The translations under genes and the position numbers were made by a program. From NCBI GenBank assembly GCA_004295015.1, contig SHNE01000025.1:1-64000 (forward strand): a DNA stretch of 64,000 nt, given 5' to 3'. The DNA is from Bacteroidota bacterium. GTDB lineage: Bacteria > Bacteroidota > Bacteroidia > AKYH767-A > 2013-40CM-41-45. The notes under the pieces were generated by a model. That model was given only the letters and a program-made list of their open reading frames with translations. It was not told where the DNA came from and did not search any database. Shown one piece after another: positions 26,025-32,553 of the stretch (position 1 is its first letter; every line of letters starts with the position of its first letter).

Positions 26025-27828
26025 AATATTTTTCGTTTCATCTATTTTTTTGTTGCTTTCAATATTTAATTCTTCGGCACAAAACAAAACACCCTTGCTC
26101 GAGCGCAAGGTGAGTATTCGTGCTGACAAGGCAGCGGTTGAGGCTATCCTCCAGCAAATCGCAGAAGAAGGTAATTTTACATTTTCGTATGCTCCTCAGG
26201 TACTATCAGGAATGGAAGCTACGTCCATTGTTGCCGGAAACCAATCTGTAAGAGATGTACTTAACAAGCTATTTAATGGAAATATAAATTATAAAGAAAA
26301 AGGGAGTCATATTATTCTTACTAGAAAAGAAATAAAAAAACAAAAGGAGGAAACAGGTTGGTTTGTAATTTCAGGCTATATCAAAGCTGATGACGGTTCA
26401 GAAATTCCGGAAGTAAGCATATTCGATAAGAAGAGCAGGGAGTCAACGATTAGCAATAAATATGGCTTCTTCAATTTGAAAATAGATGGGAAACATAAAA
26501 ATCAGGATCTTATACTTTCTGTCAACAAAGTACAATATAAAGACACGATCGTTTTTGTGAAACAGACCGGAAATTCGATCATCAATATTACCCTCTACCC
26601 GGAAGAAGTTACACCGGCAGCAGTAGACTCCTCAGCCAGACTTGACAGTATTTTAAAGGCAGATCAAATGGCATTCATTAATTTTTTACTGAGTCAGGAA
26701 TCGCAGGTAAATACACGGAATATCAAAGACACTATTTATCAAAAATATCAGGTATCACTGATTCCCTACATCGGAACAAACTTACGGTTAAGCGGAAATA
26801 CCATAAACGATTATTCATTGAATATTCTTGGCGGATACTCAATGGGTACGCGTAAAATTGAACTTGGCGGACTTTTCAATATCAATCGCGATTCAGTAAA
26901 GTATTTACAAATGGCAGGCTTGTTTAATTTCGACGGCGGCCATGTAGAAGGTGTACAATTAGCAGGACTTGCCAATGTAAATTTGAAATCGGTAAATGGT
27001 GCAGAACTTTCAGGCTTATTGAATGTGAATTTGGATTCCTTGCAGGGAGTACAGCTGGCAGGTTTACTTAATGTGAATATTGAACATGTGAATGGAATTC
27101 AGGGAGCGGGTTTATTGAATGCTAATCTCGCTAAAAACTCATCAGCCATTCAGGTGTCAGGACTTCTGAATGTAGCTACCGGAAATCTCTCCGGTTTACA
27201 GGTAGCAAGCCTTATGAATGTAGGAGTTAAAAAAGTAAAAGGGGTTCAAATTAGTAGTTTGCTAAATTATGCACGCAGCATAGAAGGAACGCAAATTGGA
27301 TTCTTAAATATTTCAGACAGCTGTTCAGGTATTCCTTTTGGAATACTAAGTTATGTGCATAGAGGTTATCATCAATTCGAAATTTCTACTGACGAATTCT
27401 ACCCTCTAAATATTTCTCTACGTACCGGAGTTCGGGCCTTGTACAATATCGTATCAGTCGGCATGAAACTGGATTCGCTGGAAGAAATACAATGGTATTT
27501 TGGATACGGGCTTGGTTCAGCAGTAAATCTTGGAAAAAAATGGCAATTGAATGTTGATGTAACAGTGAATCAACCAATACACGGGAATACATTGAATTAT
27601 TTTTCTCCACTGTCAAAACTCAATCTTAGCGTTGAAAAACGATTTTCAAAATATTTTTCAATTGCTGCAGGACCATCATTAAATTATTTTGTGTACAAAT
27701 CCACGGATGATTATCTGCAATCACTTTCGGAAGATGTTCCATCCACCTTCATTTCAAGCACAGAGCGCCCGAACAATTACGCCGAAAAGATCTGGCTTGG
27801 CGGGAAAGTAGCTTTAAGATTTTTTTAA
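26008..27828 (+). CDS. STN-domain protein with LA_2272-like surface repeats
   Basis: A protein of 606 residues from the ATG at 26008, where a signal peptide begins (ends FNSSAQ). Residues about 30-105 form an STN domain ('VSIRADKAAVEAILQQIAEE', 'SVRDVLNKLFNG'), normally found at the N-terminus of FecA/SusC receptors. A carboxypeptidase regulatory-like domain (about 115-195, 'SGYIKADDGSEIPEV') follows. Instead of a TonB plug and barrel it then has about ten 'GxQLAGLLNVNxxxVx' repeats (about 283-446) of the LA_2272 surface-repeat type, then a beta-rich end ('YFGYGLGSAVNLGKKWQLNV'), perhaps a small outer-membrane barrel. It likely contacts FecR through STN. It is third in the sigma operon. The ligand is unknown. 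Confidence 0.85.
   Translation: MNVNSRIFFVSSIFLLLSIFNSSAQNKTPLLERKVSIRADKAAVEAILQQIAEEGNFTFSYAPQVLSGMEATSIVAGNQSVRDVLNKLFNGNINYKEKGSHIILTRKEIKKQKEETGWFVISGYIKADDGSEIPEVSIFDKKSRESTISNKYGFFNLKIDGKHKNQDLILSVNKVQYKDTIVFVKQTGNSIINITLYPEEVTPAAVDSSARLDSILKADQMAFINFLLSQESQVNTRNIKDTIYQKYQVSLIPYIGTNLRLSGNTINDYSLNILGGYSMGTRKIELGGLFNINRDSVKYLQMAGLFNFDGGHVEGVQLAGLANVNLKSVNGAELSGLLNVNLDSLQGVQLAGLLNVNIEHVNGIQGAGLLNANLAKNSSAIQVSGLLNVATGNLSGLQVASLMNVGVKKVKGVQISSLLNYARSIEGTQIGFLNISDSCSGIPFGILSYVHRGYHQFEISTDEFYPLNISLRTGVRALYNIVSVGMKLDSLEEIQWYFGYGLGSAVNLGKKWQLNVDVTVNQPIHGNTLNYFSPLSKLNLSVEKRFSKYFSIAAGPSLNYFVYKSTDDYLQSLSEDVPSTFISSTERPNNYAEKIWLGGKVALRFF
26856..27345 (+). repeat. About ten 'AGLLNVN' repeats of some 20-21 residues
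   Basis: Successive units read LGGLFNIN, MAGLFNFD, LAGLANVN, LSGLLNVN, LAGLLNVN, GAGLLNAN, VSGLLNVA, VASLMNVG, ISSLLNYA and IGFLNIS, each preceded by 'G(V/A/I)Q'. The regular hydrophobic pattern fits stacked strands. The units are coding and clearly diverged in DNA. Confidence 0.85.
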
Positions 27829-27840
27829 CATTTATTGATA

Positions 27841-27869
27841 GGGGTAAATGCTTTTTCAGGTGTCTACTG
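27841..27869 (+). promoter_or_regulatory. ECF-type promoter B, upstream of the DUF2807 lipoprotein
   Basis: GGGG (27841-27844), 16 bases, then TGTC (27861-27864), with TTTCAGG just before TGTC as at site A. The -10 extension (TACTG) matches less well than in A and C. The motif starts 13 bp after the preceding stop and lies 31 bp from the start codon, so the lipoprotein gene has its own promoter. Confidence 0.7.
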
Positions 27870-27899
27870 TATATAAAACAATTAAATATACAGTAAATC

Positions 27900-28619
27900 A
27901 TGAAAAATCAATCTTTAAAAATCTCATTTGCCTTATTCATTTTCATTATTTCATTTACGTCTTGCAGCAAGGACTGGCATGGCGTTGAAGGCCGCGGAGG
28001 CATTCATACTGAATCACGCAATTTCACAGAATTTACCGGAGTAGATTTTCAATTGGCGGGGAGAGTAATTATTGTACCCGATTCACAATATTCTGTGAGA
28101 GTGAGCACCTTTGAAAATTATCAATCTTTGATACACATCGCTGTGCACGGAGGTGTTCTTGTTATCAACTCAACTAAATCCCTGCATGATGACGATATCA
28201 ATATCGAAATCCATCTTCCATACCTTGACTATATCAATCTTGGTGGCTCAGGTTCGATTATAACACAAAACCACTTTAGTTCTACAAACATGAAAGTGAA
28301 AATTACCGGCTCCGGAACCATTGATTACAGCGGTGACGTCACTTCTTTAAATACAAATGTATCAGGCTCAGGGAAAATCACACTACTCGGGACGGCAGAC
28401 AGTTCAACTATGAAAATGAGTGGTTCAGGGAAGGTAAGAGGCTTTGCCATGCGCTGCAAACAAAATAATGTAAGCATAAGCGGCTCGGGAGAGATTGAGA
28501 CGTATGTTAACAATAGTTTAACAGTAAATATATCAGGAAGCGGAAAGGTCTACTACATGGGCAATCCGACTTTGTCACAACACATTTCAGGTTCAGGGAA
28601 AATTATTCATCAGCCCTGA
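27900..28619 (+). CDS. Lipoprotein with DUF2807 / head GIN domain
   Basis: A protein of 239 residues with lipobox 'SFTSCS' (Cys about 22). The rest is a right-handed beta-helix-like DUF2807 domain, recognised by the recurrent 'SGSGxI' turns: 'NLGGSGSIITQNHF', 'KITGSGTIDYSG', 'NVSGSGKITLLG', 'KMSGSGKVRGF', 'SISGSGEIETY', 'NISGSGKVYYMG' and 'HISGSGKIIHQ'. The domain is known as the putative autotransporter adhesin head GIN domain and is common in Bacteroidota envelope proteins, with unknown function. It carries its own copy of the ECF promoter and is closed by a strong terminator, so it is a probable member of the sigma regulon. Confidence 0.9.
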   Translation: MKNQSLKISFALFIFIISFTSCSKDWHGVEGRGGIHTESRNFTEFTGVDFQLAGRVIIVPDSQYSVRVSTFENYQSLIHIAVHGGVLVINSTKSLHDDDINIEIHLPYLDYINLGGSGSIITQNHFSSTNMKVKITGSGTIDYSGDVTSLNTNVSGSGKITLLGTADSSTMKMSGSGKVRGFAMRCKQNNVSISGSGEIETYVNNSLTVNISGSGKVYYMGNPTLSQHISGSGKIIHQP

Positions 28620-28642
28620 TTGCCTGATCTCCACGCGAGAGC

Positions 28643-28675
28643 AAAGGGCAGAGATAACTTCTCTGCCCTTTTATT
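28643..28675 (+). terminator. Intrinsic terminator after the DUF2807 gene
   Basis: AAAGGGCAGAG and CTCTGCCCTTT form a perfect 11-bp stem around ATAACTT, followed by TATTT. Confidence 0.9.
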
Positions 28676-28728
28676 TAATATCATGAAGAGGGAAATGAAA
28701 AAATAATTAAATATTTCAATTAAGCATA

Positions 28729-28757
28729 GGGGTATAATGCACTTCAAGTGTCTTATA
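28729..28757 (+). promoter_or_regulatory. ECF-type promoter C, upstream of the TonB-dependent receptor
   Basis: GGGG (28729-28732), 16 bases, then TGTCTTATA (28749-28757), with CTTCAAG just before TGTC. The TGTCTTATA stretch is identical to that at site A. The ATG is 17 bp beyond the motif. Confidence 0.75.
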
Positions 28758-28774
28758 ATAAACGACAATATTTC

Positions 28775-31141
28775 ATGAAAAATTACAGCTTCGTTCGCAT
28801 TGCATTAATCATTTTAAGTCTACTTTTCAACCAGGCAAAAGCTCAAAATTTTACACAAACTATCCGGGGAACTGTGACAGACATTATCTCTCAATCAGCG
28901 CTACCATTCTCAACAATTGTTTTGTTAAACTCAGAGCCGATAGTTGGAACAGTCGCAGATATCAATGGAGCATTTCAACTAAATGATATACCTGTAGGAA
29001 AACAAAGCCTGAAAATCAGCTGTGTCGGTTATAAAGATCAATTCATTCAAAACATAGTTGTGAGTTCAGGAAAAGAAGTGGTGCTAACTATTTCATTGGA
29101 AGAAAATATAATACAAGGGAAAGAAGTTGTCATAACTGGAAAGGTAGAAAAGAACAAGCCCTTGAATGAATTTACTACGGTCAGCGGACGGACTTTCTCT
29201 GTTGAGGAAACTCAAAAATATGCAGCTGCAGTGAATGATCCCGCTCGTATGTCCACAGCTTTTGCCGGTGTAATTTCTACCGATGACGGAAATAATACCA
29301 TTGCCATTCGAGGAAATTCACCTAATGGTCTATTATGGAGAATGGAAGGCGTGGAGATACCAAACCCAAATCACTTCAGTGGTGTAGCCACATCAGGTGG
29401 AGGGATATCAATTCTAAGTTCACAACTTCTGACTAATTCAGATTTTCTCACAGGAGCATTTGCTGCAGAATACGGAAATGCTCTTAGTGGAGTCTTTGAT
29501 ATGAAACTAAGAAAAGGGAACAACCAAAAAACAGAAAGAACAATTCAATTGGGTGTACTCGGTACTGACGTAGCCATTGAAGGGCCATTTAAAAAAGATT
29601 ATAAGGGATCATACCTATTCAATTACAGGTACTCGACGCTTTCGGTAATTGAAAAACTCGGAGTTAAGCTAGGAGGAGCAACTACGACATTTCAGGATCT
29701 GTCATTTAATGTCTTTCTTCCAACCACAAAATCGGGCAACTTTTCTCTCTTTGGGTTTGGAGGACTGAGTAAACAATACTATGATGCTGAACGAGATTCT
29801 CTGAAGTGGGAGAATAATTATGATCGTTATAACTGGGATTTTAAATCAAACACCGGAGCTGTCGGATTATCACATTTCATTCAATTAAATAAACAAGCAT
29901 ATCTAAAGACCACCCTTTTGGGTTCAGGAACCTGGAAATATTACGAAGAAGAATTAATAGATAATGATTACAAGTCAAAATCTCAAGGTTTCCATAAGGA
30001 TGATCAGAATAAAATAGCTTTGAGCAGCATACTTACCAAAAAGTTCGACGCGCGCAACAGTATCAAGGCAGGAATAATTGCTAATTCACAATTCTACAAT
30101 ATCGAGAAGACTTCAGCAAATGAAGTAACTGATATAATTGAAACAAATGTTCATGAAAATGGCAATGGGTTTACTCTGCAGTCATTCGTTCAATGGAATT
30201 TCAAAGCAACGGAAAAACTGACCTTGAATACAGGATTACATTCATTAGTCTATACCGACAACAACACCTACAGTCTTGAACCACGACTGTCCGTAAAATA
30301 TGATGTAACCAAAACACAATCAGTTAGTCTGGGCTATGGATTGCACCAGCAGACGCAGGCCCTGGGCGTATACAAAGGAAGGCAGCAAAACGGAGATGGC
30401 ACTTACACACAGGCAAATAAAAACCTGGGATTCTCAAAGGCACATCATTTAGTCTTAGGCTATGACCGTTCCATCACAGAATATCTGCGCATAAAACTTG
30501 AAGCTTACTATCAATCATTGTTTGACATACCGGTAAGCAGAGACAGCAGCGAAACATTCAGCATGTTAAATAACGAATCTGGATATTTCACCGACCCACT
30601 TGTTAATGAAGGGAGAGGTAGAAATTACGGGCTTGAACTAACCATTGAACAGTTCCTGCACCATGATTTTTATTTCCTGCTATCATCATCTTTGTATAAC
30701 TCTGAATACAAAGCATCAAATAATTATTGGTATGATACAAGGTTTAATGGAAACTTTGCATTTAGCCTGACAGCCGGGAAAGAATTCAAAACCGGAAAAG
30801 GGTTTGGAAATAGAATCCTTGGGTTTAACATCAAGTCTGTCTATGCAGGAGGATTGCGCAATACCCCAATAGATTATGAAGCATCAGTATTGAAAGGGGA
30901 AACACAGTATATCGAATCACGTCCTTTTGATATTCAGGCTCCGAATTATTTCCGTATTGATACTAAATTCTCTGTAAAAAGAAATCGTCCAAAGAGCACT
31001 ACTACATGGAGTCTTGATTTACAAAATGCAACAAACAGAAAAAATGTTTATGGAGAATACTATGATCCGCTTACAGGAAAAACGAAAACCTCTTATCAGG
31101 CACCTTTAATTCCGGTGCTGAGTTACAGGATTGATTTTTAA
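28775..31141 (+). CDS. TonB-dependent receptor (carboxypeptidase-regulatory-like plug type)
   Basis: An outer-membrane receptor of 788 residues from the ATG at 28775; the frame continues up to 28748 but there it overlaps promoter C. Signal peptide ends NQAKAQ. A carboxypeptidase D regulatory-like domain (about 30-110, 'RGTVTDIISQSALPF', 'DINGAFQLNDIPVG') precedes the plug (about 135-245, 'AIRGNSPNGLLWRMEGVEIP', 'FAAEYGNALSGVFD') and a 22-strand-type barrel, ending 'IPVLSYRIDF' with the usual terminal aromatic. It lacks an N-terminal STN domain, so it may not signal directly. The substrate is unknown; no SusD partner follows. Probably under sigma control through site C. Confidence 0.93.
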   Translation: MKNYSFVRIALIILSLLFNQAKAQNFTQTIRGTVTDIISQSALPFSTIVLLNSEPIVGTVADINGAFQLNDIPVGKQSLKISCVGYKDQFIQNIVVSSGKEVVLTISLEENIIQGKEVVITGKVEKNKPLNEFTTVSGRTFSVEETQKYAAAVNDPARMSTAFAGVISTDDGNNTIAIRGNSPNGLLWRMEGVEIPNPNHFSGVATSGGGISILSSQLLTNSDFLTGAFAAEYGNALSGVFDMKLRKGNNQKTERTIQLGVLGTDVAIEGPFKKDYKGSYLFNYRYSTLSVIEKLGVKLGGATTTFQDLSFNVFLPTTKSGNFSLFGFGGLSKQYYDAERDSLKWENNYDRYNWDFKSNTGAVGLSHFIQLNKQAYLKTTLLGSGTWKYYEEELIDNDYKSKSQGFHKDDQNKIALSSILTKKFDARNSIKAGIIANSQFYNIEKTSANEVTDIIETNVHENGNGFTLQSFVQWNFKATEKLTLNTGLHSLVYTDNNTYSLEPRLSVKYDVTKTQSVSLGYGLHQQTQALGVYKGRQQNGDGTYTQANKNLGFSKAHHLVLGYDRSITEYLRIKLEAYYQSLFDIPVSRDSSETFSMLNNESGYFTDPLVNEGRGRNYGLELTIEQFLHHDFYFLLSSSLYNSEYKASNNYWYDTRFNGNFAFSLTAGKEFKTGKGFGNRILGFNIKSVYAGGLRNTPIDYEASVLKGETQYIESRPFDIQAPNYFRIDTKFSVKRNRPKSTTTWSLDLQNATNRKNVYGEYYDPLTGKTKTSYQAPLIPVLSYRIDF

Positions 31142-31153
31142 AAAATGTCAAAC

Positions 31154-31197
31154 ATTCAACCAAAGTTTGATCGATTCAAATTTTGGTTGAATTTTTT
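31154..31197. terminator. Bidirectional terminator between convergent genes
   Basis: ATTCAACCAAA (31154-31164) and TTTGGTTGAAT (31182-31192) form an 11-bp stem; TTTGA and TCAAA extend it inwards. A T-run follows on the plus strand, and a run of T follows on the minus strand after 'TGTTTGACA'. It ends the receptor transcript and the sugar dehydrogenase transcript. Confidence 0.85.
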
Positions 31198-31210
31198 AAG
31201 AATCAATTTC

Positions 31211-32446
31211 CTATTTCCCCAACCTATACAAACGCCCCTCATCAGTCACAACATAAAGTGCCCCATCTTTCCCTTGAGTAATATCCCTATAACGTTGTCC
31301 TTCTTCTCTCAGTAATCTTTCTTCGCCAATCACTTTATTGTCTACAATGACCAGGCGTGCAACATGATTACTATTGAGACCACAGATGAATAAATTATTT
31401 TTCCATTCCGGAATTGCCTCCCCTTTGTAAAAAGTCATTCCACTTGGAGACAATACGGGATCCCAATAATAAACCGGTTGTTCCATCCCTTCTGCTTGTG
31501 TAAGCCCCTGCCCTATTTTGTCGCCACCATATTCTATTCCATAGGAAATTATTGGCCAGCCATAATTTTTCCCGGGTTTAATAAGGTTTAGTTCATCGCC
31601 GCCTCGTGGTCCAAACTCCGCCTCCCAAAGTTCACCGGTTTGCGGATGTAAAGCCAAGCTTTGAACATTTCTATGTCCATAGGAATAAATTTCCGGCCAG
31701 GCCTCCGACCTATTTAAAAATGGATTCCCGCTTGCAGGTTTGCCATCTGTTGTAATTCGAATTATTTTACCTAAAGCTGAATTTAAATATTGCGCCTGTG
31801 GTCTTGTCTCTATATCAGAACGCTCACCGGTGCTGACCAATAAATTTCCGGATCTATCAAAAAGTATTCGCGATCCATAGTGTAAAGTTCCGTCATAGGC
31901 CGGCTTTGCTCTATATATCACTACAGCGTTTTCAATTCGCTTCTCATCAGTAGACAATTTTCCTTTAGCGACTGAGGTAAGCGTTCCATCAGAAGTCGTT
32001 TCTGAAAAAGTCCAATACAACATTCTGTTCTCGGAAAATCCTGGATCCAAGACGAGACCAAGCAACCCTCCTTGTCCATTTGAATTTACTGCAGGAATGC
32101 CGCTAATCGGCTGACCAAGATTGCCATCACTGCCAACAATGCGCATTGTTCCTGCTTTTTCAGTAATCAAAAATCTCCCATCCGGAAGAGAAACAATTCC
32201 CCAGGGTCTGTTTAACTGATTTGTGAGCATGGAAACTTTGATCAGTGACCTTGTCTTGACACCACCTATTCTTGTTTGACCTTTAAATGCCGGCTTCAAG
32301 TCAGAATTTGGTTTTTTGCTTTCGACGGGGGCATTAATAGAATCAACCGGATTTGAATTATTGTCCTTGGCTGATTGTGATCCACACGATAGAATGAAGG
32401 AAAGCACTACTAAGACAGCCAGCGCCAGAATTTTAAAGTTTGCCAT
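31211..32446 (-). CDS. PQQ-dependent aldose dehydrogenase (GSDH family) lipoprotein
   Basis: A six-bladed propeller dehydrogenase oxidising sugars with pyrroloquinoline quinone, or a homologue of that fold. From the ATG at 32446 the protein has 411 residues, which places a lipobox 'SFILSC' directly after the hydrophobic run; upstream Met codons at 32455 and 32479 lengthen it without improving the signal. Family motifs: 'NRPWGIVSLPDGRFLITEK', 'GGLLGLVLDPGF', 'LHYGSRILFDRSGNLLVSTG', 'SYGHRNVQSLALHPQTGELW' and 'EFGPRGGDELNLI'. The His of 'LHYGSR' and Arg of 'GHRN' fit catalytic/PQQ residues of the Asd/YliI type. No pqq genes are in the window. It could also act on a non-sugar ligand. Confidence 0.9.
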   Translation of the reverse strand: MANFKILALAVLVVLSFILSCGSQSAKDNNSNPVDSINAPVESKKPNSDLKPAFKGQTRIGGVKTRSLIKVSMLTNQLNRPWGIVSLPDGRFLITEKAGTMRIVGSDGNLGQPISGIPAVNSNGQGGLLGLVLDPGFSENRMLYWTFSETTSDGTLTSVAKGKLSTDEKRIENAVVIYRAKPAYDGTLHYGSRILFDRSGNLLVSTGERSDIETRPQAQYLNSALGKIIRITTDGKPASGNPFLNRSEAWPEIYSYGHRNVQSLALHPQTGELWEAEFGPRGGDELNLIKPGKNYGWPIISYGIEYGGDKIGQGLTQAEGMEQPVYYWDPVLSPSGMTFYKGEAIPEWKNNLFICGLNSNHVARLVIVDNKVIGEERLLREEGQRYRDITQGKDGALYVVTDEGRLYRLGK

Positions 32447-32553
32447 ATTCAACATATTGAATATTTCATAAAAACACACACAGGAATACTTAACTTTAAT
32501 CTGTCAAGAAAATTAATTTCCTGAAGAAAAATGCTCTCTTGAGATTAACTCCA

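Noticed and set aside
24426-31141. SusC/SusD polysaccharide utilisation locus
   Set aside because: No SusD-like lipoprotein, glycoside hydrolase or hybrid two-component gene is found with the receptor; the DUF2807 lipoprotein is not SusD-like.
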